The translations under genes were made by a program, and so were the position numbers. 64,000 nucleotides of DNA from Saxidomus purpurata (taxonomy: Eukaryota > Mollusca > Bivalvia > Venerida > Veneridae): the NCBI GenBank assembly GCA_022818135.1, contig JAFMSR010000035.1, positions 165,822 through 229,821 of the forward strand, written 5' to 3'. The notes beneath the pieces were generated by a model, which saw nothing but the letters and a program-made list of their open reading frames with translations, was not told the DNA's origin and did not search any database. Below are positions 1-10,541 of the stretch, piece by piece (the stretch's first letter is position 1; each line of letters begins with the position of its first letter).

Positions 1-19
1 GACTTGGATTAATAGTCGA

Positions 20-260
20 TAATTGGTTTCTCGTCTGCAGTTTCAGGTGTGAATATTAACTTAGGCGCAATGACCTGTTGGTGTATTGTAGACGGAATTC
101 ATCGCAATGAAAAAACGGTTATTATGTAGTATGTATGGAGGTTGTATATGTATTGTGGATAGATAGAACTAAACGGTTTTTATTATACCTGTGATGAAGT
201 AGATAAAAAAGTAGTTCTCGGTGATGCAAAATGTATATTTTGACCACGTTAACACCGTCA
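20..260 (+). repeat. Left segmental duplication, block 1 (left copy)
   Basis: This stretch is homologous in the same orientation to 17385-17690. Shared words include AATTGGTTTCTCG near the start and GTGATGCAAA followed by TATTTTGAC near the end, with diverged sequence and small indels between. No reading frame is conserved between the copies. It is the first of four colinear blocks pairing 0-5 kb with 17-28.6 kb. Confidence 0.6.
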
Positions 261-1589
261 CATAATTTATAAAATATAGTTAAAATAACAATACATTTGT
301 TTAGAAAGTTTGGATATATACTGTACGTGTAACCGATATATTTCATGGGTGTTCATACTTTTCTCAGGATTTGATAGTTCCATAATTCATATAACTGCGA
401 ATAGAAATAATATCTGGCAAATTAGAGAGTGACCAAAATTACTGATGGAAGATGACATGTGAATGAAATACAGAACAAACGCGTTCACGTATTAAATAGC
501 ATATTACAACTACGGTATCTTTTTCATTAAAAGATAAGAACAGTCGTACACCGAACCAATAGAAACAAGAGACTAAATACATAGCATACATTTAAATCAG
601 ATAGACAGCTTACACTGTAATAAAGTTGATTGTACTCGGTTTAAATAAATCCCATGCTACTTATATACTTAATCAATGCGCCATAACTCTTTTATCACCT
701 GGTAATTAACACAACCTCACTGTTTTATAAGGTTAGAATCGGTTTAGAAATGTGTCCATAATCTTATCCCCGACCTACATGTACCTAATTGTTAAATGAA
801 GAAAAAACCTTTTTACATTTTGTTATTGGAATATTGTATGCAAAGAGTCATATTGAGAGTACACGCTAAAAAACGCAAGATGTTTTATTTCCCTATGTTG
901 AGAACCTACATGATGGGTGTGTATGTACCCATGATGCAATGTTCGATCCGTAGCATAGGAATAAAGGAGGCAAACACATTGTATGAAGTTTTGCTAATTT
1001 GTAAGTTTACAGAATGGTCAAATCGCAGCATTTATAACGTGGTTAATTTTTATTGCACATTATGTGCTGCCAAGCCAACCGTCCATGTCTACACTGTCTC
1101 AGTAGATTTACTAAGTACCATCGATATATGTTAAATGTATGCGTCTGATATCTGTTGGAAAACTGACGGAACAAAATACTTGAGTGTATTATAAAGAATC
1201 ACGCTTTTATTGGAGTCAGGAAAAACTAATGTTAGCCAAACAACAGTCCGTATCGCCAAACACAACGCCAACATAACTGCAAAACAATGAAATCGATCAA
1301 TTAAATCAAGGCGATAAGACTGACAATACTTCCTGATTTTGATCAGCAATTTTAATACTGTTTCTAAGTGCAAGGTCTAAAATACATAACACAAATGACA
1401 CAAAAGGTATCAAAACAGACATGACATTGTTTTAAAGAAAATACATTTCGACACAAATTTCTAGATAGCTCAAAAATTGTTTACTAATTGGCAGGCAAGA
1501 AAAACTGTCATGTAACATTTCACCATGACGATCTTTTAAAGCATACAAGACCGCTGCAGTATTATATAACAGTTTTTGCAGAATGACAC
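261..1589. other. Unannotated AT-rich stretch
   Basis: Two short open frames occur here (796-1134 plus, 112 codons; 1131-1373 minus, 80 codons), but neither resembles a family I recognise and neither has a conserved counterpart in the duplicated copy. I treat both as chance frames. No RNA gene or mobile-element end is visible. Confidence 0.5.
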
Positions 1590-2340
1590 ATTTGCTTTAT
1601 TTACAGTATATTTGTATCATGGCGAAACAAAAGTTTGACTTCGGTGCGATTGTTCTGCTCTGATATTCAAACATTGTCTAAATGTGTTACTGACAATAAG
1701 AAAATTCGTTTTACTTAGTAATACTAGATTTGACTACTTGTTTATTGCTTCTACAAATCGTTTAATATATGTATGAACGTTATAAAGGTAGCACATGTTT
1801 AGTATTTTAGTCGCCATTTGAATTGTGAAACAAATTTTTTTGGTTAATTTGACGTCGTATTAGTGATGAATAATTTGTAAAATATATTGCAACCTGTGCA
1901 AATATCAGCCGTAATCAGCGTTTTTAAAAGCGCGTATCTCCGCTGCAAAAACGAAATGATGATGAACAGTTAATTCCTCTACGGATTTTGTATGAACTCT
2001 TATTAATAATTATTGGCCGAAACATATTGCTTTGTGTCTTTTATATCATAAAAGTGATTCACAACAGATGTATTCTCCAGAAAAAATTGTATTGTTTCGT
2101 AATGGAACATGGCCATGGCCTCATGCAACGCAAACAAATGTCTTTTTTGCAGACAGTTATAACACCTAAAGAAGAATTGTTGTCTCGAGTTTTATCATGT
2201 CGGCATCATTTAAGATCCCAACGAAACGAAGAGAGATTCTTGATAACGAATTTCGAATATACAGTCATATGTCGTTGAATGTGCAATTTTGTCAATATTT
2301 GACAGCAAAAGGAGTGTCTGAAACGCTGTAAATGTCAGTT
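1590..2340 (+). repeat. Left segmental duplication, block 2 (left copy)
   Basis: Direct homology to 19645-20240. Shared words include AGCCGTAATCAGC, AATGATGATGAACAGT against AATGATGACGAACAGT, TTCACAACAGATGTATT and GACAGTTATAACACCTAAAG against GACAGTTATGACACCTAAAG. A 96-codon frame at 1988-2278 lies inside, but the other copy interrupts it with stops, so the similarity is not protein-driven. Confidence 0.75.
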
Positions 2341-2477
2341 AGAATAAGTTGGTAGTAAACACAATCAAACGATTAATTCCTGTTGGAAGAGCAATACAAA
2401 TCGATTAACATTTAGTTATCATTATAACACCGAACACAACATAGAAGATTGTTACACCTATTTATTGTAAATGACTC

Positions 2478-2545
2478 TTTAGCGCAGGGAGGTTAAGTGT
2501 TGGACAATCATACACACTGGTAAGAGTTCGAGTCCTGTGCATAAC
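2478..2545 (+). repeat. tRNA-like fragment (probable SINE head)
   Basis: An A-box-like stretch (TTTAGCGCAGGGAGGTTAAG, 2478-2497) is followed 55 bases later by a good B box (GTTCGAGTCC, 2526-2535), the spacing of an internal RNA polymerase III promoter. The anticodon arm does not pair well and no acceptor stem closes the structure. It is therefore a tRNA-derived SINE head or decayed tRNA pseudogene rather than a working tRNA gene. Confidence 0.45.
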
Positions 2546-3489
2546 ATTTTTAAAAATTATATTTTAAATAACACATTCCTTTTCCATCGAAATAAGATTT
2601 TAAAACATATTTTAGATATCCACATTTTGCATTGTTATTTTGTTACATCGCTAAGATATCAACCAGAAATGAATGTAATCCTTACATACACTAAACATAT
2701 AAGTAGCCAAGGCCTGGGGGTATTAGGTTACCCCCAAAACACTTTTCCCTATTCGCTGAACTACCTAAAGCGCGGGTCGAAAATGCAGAGGACGAAATTC
2801 AAATAGAAGAAGAAGAAAAGGGGCAGGGAGTTTGTTTTTAGAAATGTACGTAAAGAAAATAATAAGAAAAAATGTAAGCAGAAAAAGATCCTTTTACACA
2901 AGATGATTGGACAAAATGACCAAAAAGACAAAAAAAAAAAAGAAAGAGAAATAAAATAGTACAAGGTAAAAAAAAAAAGGTGCTTGTAGTGTAATAGTGA
3001 AAGTGGGCTGAATGAGGTTCGAAAATGGGGGTGAGATCTGGAATGGAACTTTTTAGAGACTTTTTAGGTAAAATGAATCTTCTAAAAAAAAGTGTAAAAA
3101 AATAATTGAAAATAAACAACTAACGAGCACGCAAAAAACACTTTTCCTGATGCAATTCCCGTAACGCAACAGCCTTAATTTAAAAAAATGAAGGTAAACT
3201 AAACCTCCTGCGGTTTGAAGTTTATGACATTTTTTGTAGATGTTCTTACAACGCATCAAACAGAAGATGTCGTCTGTCTTGCCTTTTTCCAAGGCAGTAC
3301 AGTTTCCAACCCAAGCAGGGTAGGGCGCCGGGCCCCCGCTAAAAAAATCACGAACATGTAATTTGCACGATTTTTTATGTACTACTGTCTTGAACACGTC
3401 GTGATGCAAACATGCTTTCAGAATACATGGTTATAATTCAAACTGACCATAAATTTCCGTGATACAAGTAAAACAAATACCATACATAA
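2546..3489. other. Unannotated; contains A-rich purine tract
   Basis: 2790-3110 is strongly purine-biased on the plus strand (runs of GAAGAAGAAG, long A runs at about 2929 and 2968), which explains the phenylalanine/serine-rich minus-strand frames over it. A 7-bp stem hairpin (GGGGGTA and TACCCCC) lies at about 2716-2737. No gene or element end is recognised. Confidence 0.5.
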
Positions 3490-3575
3490 ACATACTTCAT
3501 CCCATGCGATTCGAACCAGCCTATCAACAGAAACCCCACCTAAAATCTACGCTAACTACTAAGCCATTTTTTCTC
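3490..3575 (-). repeat. tRNA-derived SINE fragment
   Basis: Read on the minus strand, TGGCTTAGTAGTTAGCG (A box, about 3566-3550) is followed by GGTTCGAATCG (B box, about 3517-3507), 59 bases end to end. Both boxes match eukaryotic tRNA promoter consensus well. The intervening arm does not fold into a standard anticodon arm and the flanks continue as non-tRNA sequence, the layout of a SINE head. Confidence 0.6.
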
Positions 3576-3639
3576 TGTATGGAGACGAGATTAATTCAAA
3601 TATAACATTGCTTATGAAATACTTTAATATGTTCGCAAT

Positions 3640-4110
3640 AAAAGAAACTCTAGTTTTATTTCGAATCCAGATTAATTATTATACAAAATGTATTAAACTC
3701 GATTTCAGTTATCAAAACAACTGTAGATTCAAAGTTATCTGAGTGAGAAACGTTCTTACAAGACTTGAAATTGAACATCATTACCCTGCTATATCGGCAA
3801 AGCTGCAGAGTTCAACAGCCATATAAGCGATAGATGCATTACACTGGAAAGAAATATAATTAATAGCGCTTCTGGGACATAGAGTCATAAATGAAATGTT
3901 GCCTCCTAGCGCCATTTGAGCTAATGCATTCACTGTAAGAATATGCATGAAATATTACTGTCTAAAGATGCATGAAATGAAATGGCTTGTGTCAGAACAT
4001 TATGTCACATGATACTTGACAATTCAGTCGCAAGCCTTTTTTTGGCACAGTGTGTCACAATTTCACCTAAATTTTTACAAGTTAAATCCAATGTTGCAGC
4101 TCAGACATAC
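3640..4110 (+). repeat. Left segmental duplication, block 3 (left copy)
   Basis: The best preserved of the four blocks, paired directly with 23345-23835. Long shared words include AGTTATCTGAGTGAGAAACG, AAGAAATATAATTAATAGCG and CTTCTGGGACATAGA. Differences are scattered substitutions plus small indels, including an insertion of about 28 bases in the right copy near 23600. No reading frame is conserved. Confidence 0.85.
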
Positions 4111-4539
4111 GGTGTCCCCTAGGGCAATCGCCGCATAAAGTAAATCTCTCATCTCTTATTAGCTGAAAATAACTATAAAGTCACACTGACACTTGCTTTG
4201 CCTTCATTTATAAAAAAATATATAAAATTCACCGATAACAATTACATTATCATCCCCTATTTACAAAATGGAGACTAAATTGCATCATGTGTCATTAAGT
4301 TTTGATAAAATCCTGTTTGTAAAATTCACATGTATAACCTACGCTTAGCTGTAGTATGGTATACAATGGCTTAGTTATTCTGTTTACGGGCAATAAAAGA
4401 ACTGCAGTATATAATGATTTATTTCATTCTTCAAAACGTCTCCGACACTTAATTTGTTACAGGTTATTTTGACATTTTATTGGTTTGAATGCATGACATG
4501 GGGTATAACTTTCTACTTATTTTCATATCGTAATAGCAA
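4111..4539. other. Unannotated spacer
   Basis: AT-rich DNA between duplication blocks 3 and 4. The corresponding interval in the right copy (23836-28054) is about ten times longer because of insertions. I see no gene, repeat end or RNA structure in it. Confidence 0.5.
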
Positions 4540-5045
4540 TATCGTGGTCATTGGTTGATTACCACCAGGCGCATTGCAGACATCATCGAACGGAAGAACA
4601 AAGAAAGCTGTGCGTGACAGTGACTTAGAAACAAATGTATCACAGGGTCGAACACGTCACAATTGTTTTTGAGTAAGTCCACTAGATAGAGAAAATATAA
4701 CAGATATAACCAGTAATTGAATGATGATACACTTGGGAGTTATGCAGCGTGTGATGTATGTATAACGTCAATTCAAATGATATTGTTTTCTGTCGTCAGG
4801 CAACCTAAACAACGTTCCACTGGGTTAACTATGTTAAGTACAAACCTGTTTCTCTACAGACAAGTTTCAAACATGTGACGTGAATAGGAGACGAATGCCT
4901 CGCGATCTATTCTCCTGAAAGACAGACAGCTAGTTACATAGTCTTGTAATATGTTTAAAAAACAATTTTAACTTTTACTGAATGTGTTGTGCTGCATTGT
5001 TCTAAACAAGATTAGATGTTATCATCGATTAGAATAACATTCCCT
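4540..5045 (+). repeat. Left segmental duplication, block 4 (left copy)
   Basis: Direct homology to 28055-28560. Shared words include GTGGTCATTGGTTGAT, CAGTGACTT, AATTGAATGATGATAC against AATTCAATGATGATAC, and AAGTACAAACCT. The copies are diverged with several indels. This block closes the colinear series. Confidence 0.75.
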
Positions 5046-5987
5046 CTTCGTAATGTATAACTACAAAACAAGCATATGCTACGCTACAACATCACAACGT
5101 CAAGCACAGACACTTGGGTTCAGTAGAGCGATTCTGGCCCAATTGTGTCTATCTTGTTTTTTTTTCATATTCACATACTATCAGAACCAATTATACACAC
5201 TGAACAGGTTTAGTCAATCAACGGACACATTTAAAAAAAAATTCTTTTTCACTATATGTCTCTATAAACCACAAGATACCACTCCAATGGTGGAAAAATT
5301 ACAACTTCTTTCAATTCACGGTGCATTTCAAGAATCCACATTGCACCTTACGAAAATCAGTAGTCCATATGTTTACCTCCTCGTACACAAACTCGTTGGA
5401 GCTGGCATTCACATTTGCAAAAGAAAACCGACACAAATTAAAGAAAATACCTGTATTTTGGAGCTGGATACTGTTTATGTTGAATAGCTCCTGGTCGTGT
5501 ATTAGCGCAGTTTTGAGCCGGACACCAAATTGCGCTTACGAATACAGGAATTGTTATTATCATCTCACCTGGCGCCAAATTCAACCGCTCTAGCGACGGT
5601 GTGTACTATAAAGTTTTTACGAAAGTTTAGATTAAAGTGTTTTTAAAAGTTTTACGAAAAGATTGAGAGAGTTGAATGCTTGTTTCTTGGTATATGTTGA
5701 TGACAGTATTAAATCAGACAAATGTAAAATTGAACGAAATACATAAAGCATGCAAAAATAAACTTCAATAAAAGGACCACAATGGAAATAAGAGCTTACT
5801 CTTTAATTTTTGTGTTATCCTTGGTATTTGGTACTGAAAAATACTTACATATATTCAATTGCGTGCAGTAGCGCAAAAGAGTGTCCCCTTACAAGAGTAT
5901 GGATACCTAATATTATTGGTCAGCTAGCTGCAGAGAGTATCAGAGTTCATTTAAGCAACTAACGTATAGATGTGTGGAATTAACTTG
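5046..5987 (+). other. Unannotated; one 144-codon frame of unknown status
   Basis: An open frame at 5053-5487 (144 codons) is the longest here. Its translation is rich in serine, phenylalanine and lysine, has no motif I recognise, and a T-run and A-run create parts of it. A second frame (5321-5593) overlaps it out of phase. I found no splice or family evidence and regard both as probably non-coding. Confidence 0.4.
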
Positions 5988-6672
5988 TCAATAGAGCTTA
6001 ACACCTTGATCATTGAGAACTGCTTGGCATCGTTGGCGCATAGAACCGACAAGTGTGTTCATTTCGGCCTGTGGAATGTTGTTCCACTCCTGGATTAAGG
6101 CTTGTTTAAGTTCATTGATGTTCGAAGGTGGAATAGGGCGACGTCTAACACGCTGGTCTAAATTATCCCACAGGTGTTCGAACCTTGCCATCAATTCAAT
6201 GAATGCAAAATCTCGACTTGTCGGAGAAGAGAACGCTATTCCATTGTTGCCTTATCCAGCAATGGTGTGTACGTGCCGAATTAACACGGTTTACGCGGTG
6301 ACGTCGCGTCAATACACAGCCAACGTAAGGACGACATCCACGTAGACCACCCTCGCGCAGACGATTCCATACATTTTGGGCAGATATTCGGTTGTTATGT
6401 GTACCAGGGGTGTTAGCAGCAGTGGCAGTGGCAGTTTGAAAACGATTGCGTAGGTGTGTGTTCATCATATAGCGGTCTTGACCGGGCGTTGTGACCCGCG
6501 GACGTCCACTACGTGGTAAATCTTCCGTACGCCCTGTTGCTTGAAAACGTTGCCTAAGGTTTCGATTAGCACGACTAGAACTGCCATCAACCCCAGCAAC
6601 CTCATTCGTCGCCATACCAGCATTAAGCATGCCGATGGCACGTTCATGTAAAATCGGTGGAATTCTAGGCAT
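5988..6672 (-). pseudogene. Tc1-like transposase, internally deleted
   Basis: Two minus-strand frames together resemble an IS630-Tc1-mariner transposase. The N-terminal frame (6672-6196, 158 codons) carries a paired helix-turn-helix region including LPRSGRPRVTTPGQDR, the usual Tc1 linker between the two DNA-binding subdomains, and ends in VLFSDKSRF, which contains the first catalytic aspartate of the DDE triad. The C-terminal part (6194-5988) begins around FEHLWDNLDQ, which retains the glutamate of the PIEHLWD-type motif. The central region that should hold the second aspartate is missing: about 226 codons survive of a usual ~340, and the frames do not join. The copy cannot be active. I could not find convincing terminal inverted repeats in the flanks. 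Confidence 0.85.
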
Positions 6673-6679
6673 GTCAAAA

Positions 6680-7330
6680 AGAAAGAAAACTTAATACATT
6701 TTTTATTTTTTCAACGTCTTTTTCTTATTGACAACAAACTCTATAAACTCAGACTGAAAGGTTTGATTTTATAAACACGGATTATACAGGTCCGTGCATG
6801 CACGAGAAAATCTATTTTAACTTTTCCTTTTTGTATAATGCATACATTCCAATTATAATTGGTTTTATTTGACACAGAATCGTTCGCCTGAACATGTGTC
6901 GGGCATTGGACATGTTGATTTATTTTCATAACATTAAAAATATATGTATAGAAATCGGAAGTTTCTTTTTTTGTTCAGTATATATGTTGGAATTGAATAG
7001 AAAAGAAATGATATTTGTATTATCGAAATATAATCATTGTATGTGTGTAAAAAGAAATTCCTCCAACAATAAAGCATATCGAAGTCTTGCCCACTGCAAC
7101 ATTGTGTTATGTTATTTGTGTGTAGGTACGTTAAGACGAAAAGTCATGGAACGAGTAATTTACAAACAGAATTATAATCATCTTCATCCTCACCATTTGA
7201 TCTATCCATTATAATCAGGTTTTCTTCCATGACACTCAACCGTATATCACCTTATAAACATTTGTCTATCACCAAATATGTGAATAATTTGATAATGTTC
7301 AAGCAATCGAGTCTGGCATTTGGTTAACTT
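6680..7330. other. Unannotated spacer
   Basis: AT-rich sequence between the Tc1 relic and a LINE fragment. A 106-codon plus frame (6894-7214) has no recognisable motif and an unremarkable composition for AT-rich random DNA. Tc1 terminal repeats were looked for here and not found. Confidence 0.45.
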
Positions 7331-7334
7331 TTTA

Positions 7335-8345
7335 AATTAAAGCATTATGGTTTAAACGATGAACTCCTTCAATGAATTAATGATTATTGGTATATCTCTG
7401 ACCATAAACAATCAGTTTTTATTTGTTCCGCAACGTCCGAGGTATTGAATATTTCAGCTTGTGTTCCACAGGGCTCAGCCCTTGACCCCCTACTTTTTTT
7501 CATTTACGTCAACGTTAAAAAATTTGACATTGCTGAAAACCTATTAATTATAACAAGTCTTTTAGCTAATGATAATTCTTTGGCAGTTTCGTCAAAAGAT
7601 ATTAACTACATAGAAACAACTATAAACAATTTACTTCAAACAATCAATGATTGGTCAAAGCAGTGGCTAGTAAACTTTTATCCTAATAAAACTGAAGTTA
7701 TGTTTTTCTCATCCAACACCAATAATCAACCAACACTTTTATTTAATGATGTTTCACTGAACTTCGTCGACAATCATTAACATATTGGGTTATCATTGTC
7801 GTCTGATTTAAAGTGGCATGAACATACAGTATTGATATTATTAAAATTTCAGCTTCAAAAGTTCTGGGCTCTATGCGTTCTTTAAAATTTAGATTAATCG
7901 GATTTATACATCGAAGATATGTCAAATATTAGAATGTGCTTCTGTAGTCTGGAATGGTTGCACGGTTTATGAACACAATTCTTTGAAACTGTTGCAATAT
8001 TAAGCCACCCGAGTTGTCATAGGTCTCACACGATCAGTTTCAATTTAACGCTTATTAAAAAAATAGGCTGGGCATCACTTGTTACACGTAAAATTATAAA
8101 ACAATGTTATTCTTTATAAAGAAAAATATGGGGTTTTACCTGACTACTTGAAAAATATTTTCCATTAACTGTGTCTGAAACAACTCGTTATTCTCTAAGA
8201 AATGACGAAAGATTTACAATAGCTAGACAAACACTAATATATTTTATTATGCATCATTTTTACCATCTTCTGTTGAATTATGGAACTCATCTGAAATCGA
8301 AACTCGATATTTTAAGTATATTCAAGTCAAAATTAAGGGAATAAA
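7335..8345 (+). pseudogene. LINE reverse transcriptase fragment, decayed
   Basis: The plus strand encodes, in shifting frames, the second half of a non-LTR reverse transcriptase. Near 7450 the translation reads ACVPQGSALDPLLFFIYV, the classic GVPQGS..GPLLF block. The catalytic YADD-type box has decayed to LANDNS (about 7565), losing an essential aspartate. WLVNFYPNKTEVMFFS follows, typical of the post-catalytic helix. Past a stop at about 7778 other frames continue with LSSDLKWHEHT, SGMV, and VSETTRYSLRNDERFTIAR near 8170-8225, all characteristic of the jockey/CR1-type C-terminal region. Several frameshifts and stops make it clearly dead. The 5' half, including the endonuclease, is absent. 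Confidence 0.85.
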
Positions 8346-8599
8346 TGAGACGTCCGTTCCTTGTTCTTTCTTGAAAATTACAGTGCATTGTTTTTAGCGT
8401 ACTTTACATAAATCATCGTGCATATTTATTTTGGTACCACAGTTTCTTCTTGTTCTTTAGACAAGGCAACGTATAAACTCTTGTGAAATCCTCATCATTG
8501 ATGAATGTTCTATAATGAGTAAGAAAGTATTTGAAACAGTTCACTTTTTATGCAGGTCGGGTCGGTGAGAAGAGACGAAAGGTATTTTGATGGTAATCA

Positions 8600-9624
8600 G
8601 GTGATCCTTTCAGGAGATTTTTACCCCCCCCCGTATCAGACGAACGGCTTGCTGACTTAAAAAGTTTTAATGGAATCATTTTTTTTTTTCAATACCTCCC
8701 CCCCCCGCCATATTCCCTTCAACTGGTTGATTAAGAAGCTCCCCCGGGGATGCTTTAAAAAAAAAAAAAAAAAAACAACAAACATATAAAAAATATTTTT
8801 TATTTTTTTTTTTTTTTTTTTTTTATATAAATTCCCCCCCCCGTGCATACCACAAAGGGTGGGTTTTTTTATTTTTTTTTAATATATTTAATAATTTTTT
8901 TTCAACAATTTCCCTATAATAATGTTATACAGAATTTTTGTTAAAAATTATGGCATGTTTATTATTGTAGGAGAACATTAATTGTTTGATTTAAATTTAT
9001 TATGTCACTTTAAACGGAATCCACCCCCCAAAAAAGTGTTTAATGGAATCATTTCTTTTACACCCCCCGGCGCGGGGCGGGGGGGGGGGGGGGGGGGGCG
9101 GCGGCGGGGGCCCCCGCTGCCAATACCCCGGGCTTTCGCCAGTATTACCCTTCAAAATGCTCACATTGGTTTATAGTTAAGAATGATGTTCAAAGCACAA
9201 GTGGATGCTTTGAGGGGAAAAAAAGGAAAAAAAAAAAAAATTCTGTGTATATTCTGATGTTGGTTTTGAAACTTCAATAGCCTGTCGGGAGTCTTGGCAA
9301 GTTCACCAAGTAAAAAATCCCTGTTTTTTTTCTCTTTGTTTTTTTTCATACCAAAATAAATCTTATATATAACAAACATTTTCTCCGAATATCATGTCCA
9401 GATTATGCTCCTTTACCCACCTATCTTTGGAACTCGATATAGTAAGGGCGATTAGCCTCAAGCCGGTTTACTTAAATGTTTGTCCTTTATAATAAGCCAA
9501 CATGAGCTGTTGATTACAATAGCTATCACAACAAATTGCAGTTACAAAAAAGAATGTACGTCACAGGAGTCAAAAGTGATGCTGCAAAAGCACACATCAT
9601 TCTTCCAAAAAAAAAGCCCCCCCC

Positions 9625-9671
<47 letters not shown>

Positions 9672-10420
9672 TTTTTTTCCCCCCCCCCAAAAAAAAAAAT
9701 TTTCTCTCCCCTCACCAATATTTTTTTTTTTTTTTTTCCCCGATAGATAATCATCATATTACACTTGTTACTATTCTTCATAATAGATTCTAATATAAAC
9801 TGTTTCATCGCTTATTCAAGCTATTAGTCCCTTGAAAAACTTTCAAAACTAGAACACTGTCAAAACTGTAGTGATAAATATCAAAACTCTGGTAAACATT
9901 TTTTGGTCGATCAAAAATTTGCGAGGTATATGTTAGTAAGTACTCAGATAAGTACATATTTTGAAATTTTGCTGTCAATAGAAATGCAAGCTAACTGCCC
10001 TAATTTAAAAAATTTTTGCCGGGGAAAATTTTTTTTCCCCCCCCCCCCCCAAAAAAAATATTTTTTAGATGGTGTTGTGGAAAAAAAAATAGAAGGGGGG
10101 GGGGGGGGGGAAAGCCCTTCTGTTAAAAACTTTATATAGTTTGGGAATCCAGCTGTATTTATCTGAGTTCAAATGCAGCTTTTTATACATAATGAATGAG
10201 CATTTTGGCCCCCGGGGCGGGGGGGGGGGGGGGCTAATACATCAGCTATTGGAGATATTTTAATATTGAACCCGTTTTGGTCAATTGGTGGACACTATTT
10301 TTCCCCGGAAACCCCCTTAAAAAAAAATAATGCAGGATAGGTCAGTTTATAAATAATAAATATCATAATAATAAACACCATATAACAAAATTTTAAACCC
10401 CTTGGGGGGGGGATCTTTTT
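8600..10420. other. Homopolymer-rich tract, doubtful base accuracy
   Basis: This 1.8-kb stretch is packed with long homopolymers: C and T runs at 8620-8710, A and T runs at 8757-8825, a G run over 20 bases at about 9078-9099, alternating C/T/A/T/C/A runs at 9617-9737, and C, A and G runs at 10027-10112 and 10211-10233. Short complementary motifs recur, for example TTTAATGGAATCATTT at both 8668 and 9040. Frames predicted here are low-complexity artefacts of the runs. It may be a decayed repeat whose consensus was corrupted by homopolymer errors in long reads. Confidence 0.6.
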
Positions 10421-10541
10421 GTACATTCCAGAATCGGTTTCCAGGTTGTAGTAGGATTTCAAAGTACTCAGCACCGAAAAATTGCGTAAATATTTTGCTA
10501 AATTTTCTATCGTATTCTGATTTGGTTTGAAACTGTTTTTT

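Noticed and set aside
5053..5487. 144-codon frame as a gene
   Set aside because: No family motif, poly-T and poly-A runs supply part of it, and no splice or promoter support was seen.
5860..6760. Terminal inverted repeats for the Tc1-like relic
   Set aside because: Only short chance matches such as TTGTCAAT against ATTGACAA were found; not long or well placed enough to define element ends.
9480..9808. Overlapping frames of 85-88 codons on both strands in the homopolymer tract
   Set aside because: They translate runs of A, T, C and G into poly-K, poly-F and poly-P; no real protein signal.
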